Positions 52,126 to 60,821 of a DNA stretch of 64,000 nucleotides are shown here, one piece after another; position 1 is the first letter of the stretch, and every line of letters begins with the position of its first letter. Made by a program: the position numbers and the translations under genes. This stretch comes from Nostoc sp. CHAB 5824 (lineage in GTDB: Bacteria; Cyanobacteriota; Cyanobacteriia; Cyanobacteriales; Nostocaceae). The notes below the pieces were generated by a model that saw only the letters and a list, made by a program, of their open reading frames with translations, was not told the origin of the DNA and did not search any database. Location of the stretch: contig NZ_JAIVFT010000013.1 of NCBI RefSeq assembly GCF_020829665.1, positions 124,001 through 188,000 on the forward strand, given 5' to 3'.

Positions 52126-55100
52126 ATGCTGGACTGGTTAGCTATTTGGGGTGTAACTCAGGCCGCCGGGTTTATTTTTAAACCCATTCTGGAAGACTTA
52201 GCCAAGGATGCTGCTAAAGATTGGGCTAAAGATTTATTAAAAGGCATCCCTAGCAAGATTTTCCAGAAACTTAAGAAAGAAGATATAGAAATTGCTGCTG
52301 GTAAAGCGTTAAAAGAATTTTTGCAACTCATGCAGCAGCAGTTAAAGGTTCGTTGCAAACTTGCTGAAACTGAGATTAAAGAGTACACCAAAGACATCGA
52401 GAAATTTATCAGCGATAAGTCGGTTAAAGAAATTCTTGGTAAGGCTTTTGATATTAACTGTGAATCTCTAGACGCTAAAACCCTAGAAGATATTTGGAAC
52501 AGGCTGCAATTAAAACCTCTGCCATCTAAGTTTAACTGGCAATCACTTACAGAACAGTATTTTACACAAGTCCAAGAACTTCTTTTAGATTCAAAAGAAT
52601 TACACCATATCCTAGAATTACAAAAGTTATCTGATATTGAAATCAATACAAAAGAAATTGCTGGCGTTGTTCCAGAGTTTAATTTAGTTAAATATCAAGA
52701 AGGAATCCGCGAATGCTATGGCAATCTCAAATTAGATAGCTTAGATACTAGCGGCTATGCCTATAACGAACTTAAATTATGGCGGATTTTTACTGCTCAA
52801 AATGTCCGGGAAACTCATCAAGTTTTACCACAAGTTCACGAATTGCCTAAAGAACATCTTAGACGGCTGCGAGAAAGTGACCAAGTAGAAGCAGTTGAAT
52901 TAGAAGAATTAGAACGCCACAAACGAGTTTATTTTGAACAGCCGATCCGATCAGTTTTAGATGTTGTCAATAAAAAGCAAGATTATAAATACATCGTGAT
53001 TCTGGGCGATCCTGGTTCAGGTAAGTCTACATTGTTGCAATTTCTGGCTTTGAATTGGGCAGAGTCACCACTGGATAATGTTATCTCATTACCAATTCCG
53101 TTGCTAATTGAGTTACGCACTTATATGCGACGACGGGAAGATAAAGAGTGCAATAATTTTCTAGAATTCTTCCATAAATGTAGTGGTGCAATTGCTCATC
53201 TAAATCAGCTTGAACTAGATAAACAATTAAAAGCTGGTAATGCCTTAGTGATGTTTGATGGTTTGGATGAGGTATTTGACCCTGGTAAGCGAGAGGATGT
53301 AATTACTGATATTCATCGCTTTAATAATGACTATCCTGATGTGCAGGTAATTGTCACTTCTCGGATTATTGGCTATAAACCGCAACGATTGCTTAATGCT
53401 GAGTTTCGCCACTTTATATTACAAGATTTAGACTCAGAACAAATTCAGGATTTTATCTACCGTTGGCATGAGTTAACTTTTACTGATGCAGTAGATAAGG
53501 TGAGAAAACGGGAACGGCTACAAAGAGGAATTGAAGCTTCCAAATCTATTGCAGAATTGGCGGGAAATCCTCTGCTGTTGACGATGATGGCAATTCTTAA
53601 TCGGAATCAAGAGCTACCAAGAGATAGAGCTACACTTTACGATCAAGCATCGCGGGTACTGCTGCATCAATGGGATGTGGAACGCGCTTTGACAGAAGAT
53701 AAGAGGTTAGATCCAAAGACGATTGATTATAAAGATAAGCAAGCGATGCTGCGTCAGGTTGCTTATCTGATGCAAACTGGTGATAAAGGTTTGGCAGGTA
53801 ATTTGATTAATGAAAATGATTTAGTCAAAGTTCTGACTGATTATCTCAGAACCATAGAATTTGATAAACCCAGAGAAGCGGCGCGAGTGATGATTAATCA
53901 ACTGCGGACTCGCAACTTTATGTTATGTTTCCTGGGTGCGGATTATTATGCTTTTGTGCATCGGACATTTTTAGAATATTTCTGTGCTTGGGAGTTTGTC
54001 TGGCAGTTTAAAGAAACGCAAACGTTGACTATTGAGGAACTTAAGAATGAAGTTTTTGGCAAGCACTGGCAAGATGAAAGTTGGCATGAAGTCTTGTTGC
54101 TAATTGCGGGAATGATTGAGGCTAAATTTGTTGGGGAGATTCTTGATTATTTAATGGCGCAAGATGGCGAAGAGGAAAAGTTTGTCAATCTCTTTTTAGC
54201 GGCTAAGTGTCTTGGAGAGGTGAGAAATCGTTTGTTAATTGCGTCAACAGCTAATAAATTGCTTAACAGGCTACAAGACTTAACTAAATATGACCTCCGG
54301 TATTATTACTCTTTTTTGGATCAGGAAGAAACTAAGCTAGTTCAGGAAATTCGTACTCAAGCAGTCAAAGCAATTGCAACGACTTGGCAAGACTCTGCCG
54401 ACACCAAAACCTGGCTCAAAGAACGCGCTACCCAGGATGATGACAAGGATGTGCGAGGTGCAGCAGTCCAAGAATTAGCGAAGAATTTCAAAGATGACCC
54501 CGACACTAAATCCATTATCAAAGAACGCGCTATCCAGGATAATAACTACTTTGTGCGACGTGCAGCAGTCGAAGAATTAGCCAAGAACTTCAAAGATGAC
54601 CCCGAAACCAAATCCTTCCTCAAAGAACGCGCTACCCAGGATGATAACAGGGAGGGGCGACGTGCAGCAGTCCAAGAATTAGCGAAGAATTTCAAAGATG
54701 ACCCCGACACCAAATCCTGGCTCAAAGAACGCGCTACCCAGGATGATAACTGGGAGGGGCGACGTGCAGCAGTCCAAGGATTAGCGAAGAATTTCAAAGA
54801 TGACCCCGACACCAAATCCTTCCTCAAACAACGCGCTACCCAGGATGATGACAACAATGTGCGATGTGCAGCAGTCCAAGAATTAGCGAAGAATTTCAAA
54901 GATGACCCCGACACCAAATCCTTCCTCAAACAACGCACTACCAAGGATGATAACTGGAATGTGCGATGTGCAGCAGTCAAAGAATTAGCAAAGAATTTCA
55001 AAGATGACCCCGACACTAAATCCTGGCTCAAAGAACGCGCTACCCAGGATGATGACAACAATGTGCGAGGTGCAGCAGTCCAAGAATTAGCGAAGAATTT

Positions 55101-55536
55101 CAAAGATGACCCCGACACCAAATCCTGGCTCAAAGAACGCGCTATCCAGAATGATAACTGGAATGTGCGACGTGCAGCAGTTGAAGAATTAGCGAAGAAT
55201 TTCAAAGATGACCCCGACACCAAATCTATCCTCAAAGAACGTGCTATCCAGGATGATAACTGGAATGTGCGACGTGCAGCAGTCGAAGAATTAGCTAAAC
55301 ACTTTAAATATCACCTTGAGTTGTTTGAAATTTACTACCACTGCGCTGTTAATGACCCCTTTGATAGCTATAAAAGCTATAACCGCAACCCTCGGCGTAT
55401 TGCACTAGAGATAATTATCGAGCAATTTCCTCAGCATCCCCAGACTTTACCACTGTTGCGCGATCGCGCAGAGAATGACCCAGATCAGCAAGTGCGGGAA
55501 TTTGCTCAGAAGAAGTTAAAGCAGTGGGAAGGGTAA
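52126..55536 (+). CDS. NACHT NTPase with nine near-identical HEAT-like repeats
   Basis: I start at the ATG of MLDWLAIWGVTQAAGFIFKP; a GTG 14 codons upstream is possible. The 1136-residue protein has a helical N-terminal effector-type region (1-270), a NACHT domain with Walker A GDPGSGKST near 295 and Walker B LVMFDGLDEV near 373, and a helical region. Nine tandem 34-residue repeats (TKSWLKERATQDD..VRRAAVQELAKNFKDDPD, about 758-1064) and a C-terminal HEAT unit follow. Such STAND proteins act as sensors in defence. The 102-bp repeats are nearly the same in DNA, which points to recent expansion or gene conversion. Confidence 0.9.
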   Translation: MLDWLAIWGVTQAAGFIFKPILEDLAKDAAKDWAKDLLKGIPSKIFQKLKKEDIEIAAGKALKEFLQLMQQQLKVRCKLAETEIKEYTKDIEKFISDKSVKEILGKAFDINCESLDAKTLEDIWNRLQLKPLPSKFNWQSLTEQYFTQVQELLLDSKELHHILELQKLSDIEINTKEIAGVVPEFNLVKYQEGIRECYGNLKLDSLDTSGYAYNELKLWRIFTAQNVRETHQVLPQVHELPKEHLRRLRESDQVEAVELEELERHKRVYFEQPIRSVLDVVNKKQDYKYIVILGDPGSGKSTLLQFLALNWAESPLDNVISLPIPLLIELRTYMRRREDKECNNFLEFFHKCSGAIAHLNQLELDKQLKAGNALVMFDGLDEVFDPGKREDVITDIHRFNNDYPDVQVIVTSRIIGYKPQRLLNAEFRHFILQDLDSEQIQDFIYRWHELTFTDAVDKVRKRERLQRGIEASKSIAELAGNPLLLTMMAILNRNQELPRDRATLYDQASRVLLHQWDVERALTEDKRLDPKTIDYKDKQAMLRQVAYLMQTGDKGLAGNLINENDLVKVLTDYLRTIEFDKPREAARVMINQLRTRNFMLCFLGADYYAFVHRTFLEYFCAWEFVWQFKETQTLTIEELKNEVFGKHWQDESWHEVLLLIAGMIEAKFVGEILDYLMAQDGEEEKFVNLFLAAKCLGEVRNRLLIASTANKLLNRLQDLTKYDLRYYYSFLDQEETKLVQEIRTQAVKAIATTWQDSADTKTWLKERATQDDDKDVRGAAVQELAKNFKDDPDTKSIIKERAIQDNNYFVRRAAVEELAKNFKDDPETKSFLKERATQDDNREGRRAAVQELAKNFKDDPDTKSWLKERATQDDNWEGRRAAVQGLAKNFKDDPDTKSFLKQRATQDDDNNVRCAAVQELAKNFKDDPDTKSFLKQRTTKDDNWNVRCAAVKELAKNFKDDPDTKSWLKERATQDDDNNVRGAAVQELAKNFKDDPDTKSWLKERAIQNDNWNVRRAAVEELAKNFKDDPDTKSILKERAIQDDNWNVRRAAVEELAKHFKYHLELFEIYYHCAVNDPFDSYKSYNRNPRRIALEIIIEQFPQHPQTLPLLRDRAENDPDQQVREFAQKKLKQWEG
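54400..55305. repeat. 102-bp tandem coding repeats of the HEAT array
   Basis: Nine units of 102 bases. Most bases are shared; differences are gathered at the codons for residues 4-5 and 14-19 of each unit. An antisense frame stays open through it but is only a shadow. Confidence 0.9.
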
Positions 55537-55596
55537 ATGTAAGCTAAGTATATGCCCAAGAAAATCAGAGAACTCAAAGCAAAAAAAAGCTTACTA

Positions 55597-55817
55597 TTAT
55601 CTATGTCACAATTCAGGAACAGACAATAAACCCAACCAATGAACAAGCACAAGCCTGTGTGCGAGTCTGCCAAATGTTGTCAAACACTTACAAAGATATC
55701 CACCTGTTTCGTTTTCAAATCCAAACTAGAGATGTGTATATTTTGGCAGGCGAAAATATTGAAATTATCGTACCCCCTAGTGGACTCTGGAGGTTTTTGA
55801 ATGAAACCGAACTTTGA
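55597..55817 (+). CDS. DUF6888-like small protein without clear start codon
   Basis: The frame reads PTNEQAQACVRVCQMLSNTY, KDIHLFRFQIQTRDVYILAG and SGLWRFLNETEL, ending at a TGA that overlaps the next ATG. It is closely similar to the gene at 58590-58853. No ATG, GTG or TTG is present in the expected place; ATT or ATA would be needed, so it may be inactive. It pairs with the gene at 55801. Confidence 0.6.
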
Positions 55818-56049
55818 AGCAATGACTAACAAAGAATTAAAAGCTTATATAGTTGCACATCGAGATGATGATGAGGCTATTCGTGTCTTGTTTAGCCGCC
55901 GTAATCCTCCTGATTCAGAAGCAACATGGTACGGGCCATTGGTAGCTGAAGACGGTACGCCAATAGAAGAAAATATTCGTATTGCAGAAGAAGCAATCAG
56001 ACAACGCATTGGGCAAGCAAATCAAAGCAAGCAAGATTCTCAAAGTTAA
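55801..56049 (+). CDS. DUF6887-like small protein
   Basis: The 82-residue protein MKPNFEAMTNKELKAYIVAHRDDDEAIRVLFSRRNP is acidic and helical and overlaps the upstream DUF6888-like frame. The same pair occurs at 58590-59076. The pairing, small size and overlap suggest a toxin-antitoxin-like unit, but no function is known. Confidence 0.75.
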   Translation: MKPNFEAMTNKELKAYIVAHRDDDEAIRVLFSRRNPPDSEATWYGPLVAEDGTPIEENIRIAEEAIRQRIGQANQSKQDSQS

Positions 56050-56072
56050 GAATAAAAGATTGGCTAAAAATT

Positions 56073-56303
56073 ATGAACAACACAGAAGTTCGTCAGCAAA
56101 TCAACCAATATCTGGATGTATTATCTTCAGAACGCCTACAACTTGTTGCTGATTTTTTAGCATATTTGGCAGATAAGGAGAGTGAAGACGCTACCCAAGA
56201 GTTGCTTGATATCCCTGGATTTATTGAATCCTTTGAAAGAGGTAAAAAAGATATTGCTGAAGGTCGGGTAAAAAACTGGAGAACAATTCGGTCTGATGTA
56301 TAA
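56073..56303 (+). CDS. Antitoxin of a RelE-type pair
   Basis: This 76-residue protein MNNTEVRQQINQYLDVLSSERLQLVADFLAYLADKE has the helical N-terminus and the FERGKKDIAEGRVKNWRTIRSDV tail seen in antitoxins that partner RelE/ParE toxins. It overlaps the toxin start by 8 bases. Confidence 0.8.
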   Translation: MNNTEVRQQINQYLDVLSSERLQLVADFLAYLADKESEDATQELLDIPGFIESFERGKKDIAEGRVKNWRTIRSDV

Positions 56304-56556
56304 CGTTGTGTTATCCGCTAGAGCCGAGGAGATTTATGCTACAGCAGACCAAGCTTTAGCCAAAAAGGTTGCTAGATGCTTTGAGCAACTAGAACAAAAT
56401 CCTCGGTTTCATCCTAATGTTAAACCTCTCAAAGGTGACTTTGCAGGTTATTATCGCTATCGCATTGGTGATTATCGAGTAATCTATCAAGTTGATGATG
56501 GAACAAATCAAGTCATGGTAACTACCATTGCTCATCGACGAGAAGCTTATGAATAA
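56296..56556 (+). CDS. RelE/ParE-family toxin
   Basis: The 86-residue protein ends with VKPLKGDFAGYYRYRIGDYRVIYQVD and VTTIAHRREAYE, the RelE core with its basic catalytic strand. RelE cleaves mRNA on the ribosome. It is preceded by its antitoxin and overlaps the next HicB-like gene by 8 bases. Confidence 0.9.
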   Translation: MYNVVLSARAEEIYATADQALAKKVARCFEQLEQNPRFHPNVKPLKGDFAGYYRYRIGDYRVIYQVDDGTNQVMVTTIAHRREAYE

Positions 56557-56776
56557 ATATACAATTGTGATTCAATGGTCAGAAGAAGACCATTGTTATG
56601 TGGTTTTGCTACCTGATTTTACGGATATAATGCAGCCTTGCACTCACGGAGAGACTTATGAAGAAGCTCTTAAAAATGCTCAGGAAGTTTTAGAAATGCT
56701 GATTGAATCATCTTTGGCTAACGGTGAAACTCTACCAGAGCCTAAGACGCTAGGAAAGTCTTTGAAAGTTGCATAA
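56549..56776 (+). CDS. HicB-like protein
   Basis: From MNKYTIVIQWSEEDHCYVVLLPDF the 75-residue protein has the HicB/UPF0150 fold with GETYEEALKNAQEVLEMLIE. HicB is usually the antitoxin of HicA; no hicA is present here, so it may be an orphan or belong with the RelE gene it overlaps (ATGAATAA). Confidence 0.85.
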   Translation: MNKYTIVIQWSEEDHCYVVLLPDFTDIMQPCTHGETYEEALKNAQEVLEMLIESSLANGETLPEPKTLGKSLKVA

Positions 56777-56801
56777 AATTTAGGAATTAAAGAGGTAGCT
56801 T

Positions 56802-57056
56802 ATGAACACATCTGTAAATACAACCAAAGTCTACGATGAAATTATAGAGTTTATTGCTGCTGGAACCACTTCCCAAAGTGTTATCGATTTCAAACTCTCG
56901 GATGCAGCCAAAGACCGTTTAGAGGATCTCGTTTACCGTGCAAAAACTGAAGGTCTTACAGGAAGTGACGAACGAGAGTTAGATCATTTTCTCACGCTAG
57001 AGCATATTATGAGGTTGGCAAAAGCAAGAGCTACTCAGTACATTAACCCTAAGTAA
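56802..57056 (+). CDS. Small protein paired with the HNH gene
   Basis: The 84-residue protein reads VYDEIIEFIAAGTTSQSVIDFKLSDAAKDRLEDLVYRAKTEGLTG and ends with LAKARATQYINPK. I know this type as a conserved cyanobacterial gene that comes before an HNH endonuclease gene. It may be an antitoxin or inhibitor; this is an inference from position. Confidence 0.7.
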   Translation: MNTSVNTTKVYDEIIEFIAAGTTSQSVIDFKLSDAAKDRLEDLVYRAKTEGLTGSDERELDHFLTLEHIMRLAKARATQYINPK

Positions 57057-57065
57057 GTATTCAAG

Positions 57066-57507
57066 ATGTCTCGTCTATATTATTAATGCAGAACTGCGGC
57101 GTTTAGTTGCTGATCGCGCCGCCCATCTATGCGAGTATTGTTTATATCCAGAATTAGACGGCTTAGGTTTTCAAGTTGACCATATAATCAGTGTTAAACA
57201 CGGCGGCGCTACAACAGCAGATAATCTCTGCTATGCCTGTATTTTCTGTAACCTGCAAAAAGGCACGGATTTGGGGTCAATTAATTGGCAAACTGGCGAA
57301 CTTGTCCGGTTTTTTAACCCACGCAGAGACTTTTGGGGTGAGCATTTTCGACTAGATGAGGCTGTAATTCAGCATCAAACAGATATAGGTGAAGTAACCG
57401 CACGTATCCTAGATTTTAACGGCAATGAAAGAATTGTAGAACGACAAGCTTTGATTGCATCTGGTCAGTATCCCTCAGCATCGGCGCTAAAACAGATAAA
57501 TAAATAG
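57066..57507 (+). pseudogene. HNH endonuclease with a frameshift near its start
   Basis: ATG TCT CGT CTA TAT at 57066 gives MSRLY and then a stop, but one base removed near 57080 would lead on to INAELRRLVADRAAHLCEYC, FQVDHIISVKHGGATTADNL and FCNLQKGTDLGSINWQTGEL. This is the normal HNH protein with CxxC pairs and DHI. About 148 codons are open. It is either a recent frameshift, a base error, or uses a weak start such as ATT. HNH enzymes nick or cut DNA. Confidence 0.75.
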
Positions 57508-57597
57508 GTTATGATGTGCGATCGCGCTTACCAATGGGAATTCTATACTTAGCAACTATTGCTACTTCATCATTAAAACTCCCAAGGTAAATATACA

Positions 57598-58074
57598 ATG
57601 TCCTATCAAAATATTGCAGCCGCCCTTTCGCCACAAGATATCCAAGAAATCAAAGCCGCGCTACAAAAAATCCAACAAAAGATGCCCTTTTTAGTCACTC
57701 TTAGCACTGAAGAACGGCGCAAGTTGGTAAAAATGGGCGATAAAAGCCTAGCGTTTGTAAACAATAGCGTCACTGCTGCTCAGTCTAACCGCGAAATTCT
57801 TCCAGCCACTTTTGACGTTGAAGAACTTGTCCGGGATTATCAATTAGCCACTGTGCTTACCGAAGTTTTAATTTCAATGCAGCAACTCACCGAACAGGTA
57901 GATGATACTCTAATGGCAGTCGGTAGTGAAGCTATGACTAGTAGTTTGACGGTTTATGACTACGTAAAGACAGCATCGAAAAAGACTCCAGGTTTAAAAA
58001 CTGTCGCTGAACAGTTGGGCGAACGTTTTAAAGCTATTGGTAGAGGTAAAACTACTAAAACTCCTGTCTCTTGA
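57598..58074 (+). CDS. Conserved hypothetical helical protein
   Basis: The 158-residue protein is helical: LSPQDIQEIKAALQKIQQKMPFLVTLSTEERRKLVKMGDKSLAFV and DYQLATVLTEVLISMQQLTEQVDDTLMAVGSEAMTSSLTVYDYVKTA. It is widespread in cyanobacteria in my recollection, without function. No signal or membrane segment is seen. Confidence 0.75.
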   Translation: MSYQNIAAALSPQDIQEIKAALQKIQQKMPFLVTLSTEERRKLVKMGDKSLAFVNNSVTAAQSNREILPATFDVEELVRDYQLATVLTEVLISMQQLTEQVDDTLMAVGSEAMTSSLTVYDYVKTASKKTPGLKTVAEQLGERFKAIGRGKTTKTPVS

Positions 58075-58137
58075 TGATTTAATACTCGTAGGCGAACTGT
58101 AGGGGCGTACAGATGTACGCCCCTATTTTGTTTATCC

Positions 58138-58436
58138 ACCTTTTATCTCCGTCAACGAGTCTTTGAACTGGATGAATCCACCTTTTATCTCCGTCAACGA
58201 GTCTTTGAACTGGATGAATCCACCTTTTATCTCCGTCAACGAGTCTTTGAACTGGATGAATCCACCTTTTATCTCCGTCAACGAGTCTTTAAACTGGATG
58301 AATCCACCTTTTATCTCCGTCAACGAGTCTTTAAACTGGATGAATCCACCTTTTATCTCCGTCAACGAGTCTTTAAACTGGATGAATCCACCTTTGAACT
58401 CCGTTAACGAGTCTTTGAACTCCATTAATGAGTCTC
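58138..58436. repeat. 42-bp tandem repeat array, about 7 copies
   Basis: Units start at 58141, 58183, 58225, 58267, 58309 and 58351 with TTTTATCTCCGTCAACGAGT; the last copies diverge. The minus strand has an open frame of 112 codons (58132-58470) with a start MSFAKGKHFDFRDSLMEF and 14-residue repeats FIQFKDSLTEIKGG, which could form a coiled coil. The plus strand is also open. I cannot tell if either is translated. Confidence 0.9.
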
Positions 58437-58589
58437 GAAAATCGAAATGTTTACCCTTGGCAAAGCTCATTCGCGCACCAGTTGCTTTTCCAAGAGGAGA
58501 CGTTTTTGTTAGCTTGCTTAAGAGGAGGGGTACAAGTCGGGGAACCCGCCTAACACACTGACTTTGCTATATAGATAAAACCCAACTCT

Positions 58590-58853
58590 GTGGGTTTCAA
58601 ATTCTGGAAGAGATTTTTTCACCCTGTCAGGCTTAATATTACTTGTGTCACAATTGAGGAAAACAATATATATCCTACAACTCGGCAAGCACTTATGTGC
58701 GTGATTATTTGCCAGTACTTGTCCAATTTCTACCGAGAAATTCAGCTATTCCGTTTTAGTGACACAACTGGTAATGTATTTATTTTGGCAGGTGATGAAC
58801 TGCAAATCCTTGTATTTCGTGATGGAACTTGGAGATTTGTAAATGAAACCTAA
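58590..58853 (+). CDS. DUF6888-like small protein
   Basis: The 87-residue protein ends with ALMCVIICQYLSNFYREIQLFRFSD and VFILAGDELQILVFRDGTWRFVNET. Its C-terminus overlaps the next start by 11 bases. It is the second copy of the pair at 55597-56049. The N-terminal MGFKFWKRFFHPV may be upstream of the real start. Confidence 0.72.
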   Translation: MGFKFWKRFFHPVRLNITCVTIEENNIYPTTRQALMCVIICQYLSNFYREIQLFRFSDTTGNVFILAGDELQILVFRDGTWRFVNET

Positions 58854-59076
58854 TTTTGCCCAAATGTCCACTAAAGAATTGAGGGCCTATGTACTTGCTA
58901 ATCGGGAAGATATAGAAGCGTTGGAAATCCTATTTAGTCGCCGCACTCCCGACTTAGAAGCAATTATATATCCGTCGATGTTTACTGAAGATGGTAAACC
59001 TATAGAAGAGAATAATCGCATAATTGCAGAAGCGATCGCTCAAAGAATCCAGCAAGAGAAGAATAATCAGAGTTAA
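58843..59076 (+). CDS. DUF6887-like small protein
   Basis: The 77-residue protein MKPNFAQMSTKELRAYVLANREDIEALEILFSRR is closely similar to the gene at 55801. It overlaps its partner upstream. Function is unknown. Confidence 0.75.
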   Translation: MKPNFAQMSTKELRAYVLANREDIEALEILFSRRTPDLEAIIYPSMFTEDGKPIEENNRIIAEAIAQRIQQEKNNQS

Positions 59077-59474
59077 TAGTGCTGACAAGGGCAAAGCCCT
59101 CTAGGCTATATTTGGTTTTGTTGATATCTAGCCAGTTGCAGAGCGGGAACTGAACTCTGTTGAGCGCTGTATCAATTATGTAGAGTTATTCTACAGCACT
59201 CATTTGACAACTGGCATAGCTGGGACATCAGAAGCGGGAAGTTTTGCCCTATCCCTCGTGCAACTTCTTCACTGTCCCGTTGTGTTGATATCTCTATTAA
59301 AGCTGCAACTCGAAGTCATGAAATGCCAAATTGCCAAAATAGCTAAGGGCGGTATCTCATCCCCATATTCTTTTAGTGGAACAGCTAATCTTCGCCCAAG
59401 ATTTGCCACCACACGCCACTCATCACTCCAATAGCCTCTTATCCCATCGTTGACTAATGCTGTGATACCTGAAG
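59077..59474. other. Intergenic region with uncertain minus-strand frame
   Basis: On the minus strand a frame reads VTSGITALVNDGIRGYWSDE and GRRLAVPLKEYGDEIPPLAI before a stop near 59282. It has protein-like composition, but no start outside the neighbouring NADH dehydrogenase gene, so I leave it unassigned. Nothing else is seen. Confidence 0.3.
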
Positions 59475-60821
59475 TTACAGAGGTGTCCCAGAAGGCTGCT
59501 GTACTCTAGTGTTAACAGCTTTTGGTTCTACAAAAGCTTCTCTACCTGTAATCAATCTAGAGCGACGATTACGAGTGATATAATTCCACGCCCACTGAAA
59601 TACTACTAGTAATTTAGTGTCAAACTCGATTAAGAAGTAGATGTGAACTAATAGCCAAAATGCCCAAGCAATGAAACCTGTGAGTTTAATTAAGCCTAAA
59701 TCTACAACAGCTAAATTTTGCCCAATCATCGCTAAACTACCCACATCGTTGTAATGAAATTGTGGCAAAGTCTTACCTTGAAGCCGTCGTTGAATTAGTT
59801 TACCTACATACTCTCCTTGTTGTTTAGCTACGGGTGCAACACCAGGTAAGACTTTACTATCTTGGTGGGAGAAGTTGGCTAAATCTCCAATTACGAAAAT
59901 GTTGTCATAACCCTCGATAGACAAGTCAGGTTCTACAATTACACGCCCAGAGTAATCGCACTCTACACCTGTACTTTCTGCTAAGACTTTCCCCATTGGG
60001 GAACCTTGAACACCTGCTGCCCACAATATAGTGTTTGAGGCAATTTCTGTAAATTCATTGTCTTGCTTGAAAGTAACGATACCACCTTCAATATTTGTCA
60101 CCCTAGTGTGAGTGTGGAGTTCCACACCCAACTTTTGCAAAGATACTGCTGCTGATGCCGATAACTCTGGCGCAATGTGTGGGAGGATGCGAGGGCCCCC
60201 TTGTAATAGTAAAATTTTCGTTTCTGAAGTGTCGATGCTGCGGAAATCTTCTTTGAGAGTTTTGTATGCCAATTCTGCGATCGCACCTGCTAATTCTACA
60301 CCAGTCGGGCCACCCCCCACAATCACAAAACTCAACCAAGCACGGCGAATTTCTGGATCAGTTTCTTTTTCTGCTGCTTCAAATGCGCCAAATATCCGGC
60401 GACGCATTTCTATCGCATCTTCCACAGTTTTCAAGCCAGGAGCAACTTTTTCCCAGCTATCCTTACCAAAATAGGAATGGTTCGCACCTGTGGCAACAAT
60501 TAATGTATCATAAGGTACTACTTCATCACCCAAAATAACCTGTTGTGCTTTTGGATCAATATTATTTACTTCTCCCAACAACACTTTTGTATTCTTGCTT
60601 TTGCTAAATACAGATCGCAATGGTGCGGAAATATCAGAAGGTGATAGCGTACCTGTCGCAACTTGATATAAAAGCGGCTGAAATAGGTGAAAGTTACGTT
60701 TATCAATGAGAGTAACATTTACATTCGCTGCATTCAGAGCCTTTGCTGCATACAGTCCACCGAAACCACCACCAACGATAACAACCTGATGGGGTGCATT
60801 CTTCTCAAGTGAGACTGCCAT
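59475..60821 (-). CDS. Type II NADH dehydrogenase (NDH-2)
   Basis: The 448-residue flavoprotein has two dinucleotide motifs, VIVGGGFGGLYAAKAL (FAD) and FVIVGGGPTGVELAGAIAEL (NADH), plus NTILWAAGVQGSP and FVIGDLANFSH. A membrane-binding hydrophobic segment is near the C-terminus (LTGFIAWAFWLLVHIYFLIEF). NDH-2 passes electrons from NADH to quinone without pumping protons, possibly as redox sensor in cyanobacteria. Confidence 0.95.
   Translation of the reverse strand: MAVSLEKNAPHQVVIVGGGFGGLYAAKALNAANVNVTLIDKRNFHLFQPLLYQVATGTLSPSDISAPLRSVFSKSKNTKVLLGEVNNIDPKAQQVILGDEVVPYDTLIVATGANHSYFGKDSWEKVAPGLKTVEDAIEMRRRIFGAFEAAEKETDPEIRRAWLSFVIVGGGPTGVELAGAIAELAYKTLKEDFRSIDTSETKILLLQGGPRILPHIAPELSASAAVSLQKLGVELHTHTRVTNIEGGIVTFKQDNEFTEIASNTILWAAGVQGSPMGKVLAESTGVECDYSGRVIVEPDLSIEGYDNIFVIGDLANFSHQDSKVLPGVAPVAKQQGEYVGKLIQRRLQGKTLPQFHYNDVGSLAMIGQNLAVVDLGLIKLTGFIAWAFWLLVHIYFLIEFDTKLLVVFQWAWNYITRNRRSRLITGREAFVEPKAVNTRVQQPSGTPL

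Noticed and set aside
54546..55235. 229-codon antisense open frame
   Set aside because: It is the shadow of the 102-bp repeats of the NACHT-HEAT gene, which is clearly the coding strand.
59204..59434. 76-codon plus-strand gene
   Set aside because: Composition is not protein-like; the minus strand of the same stretch looks more coding but lacks a start, so neither is called.
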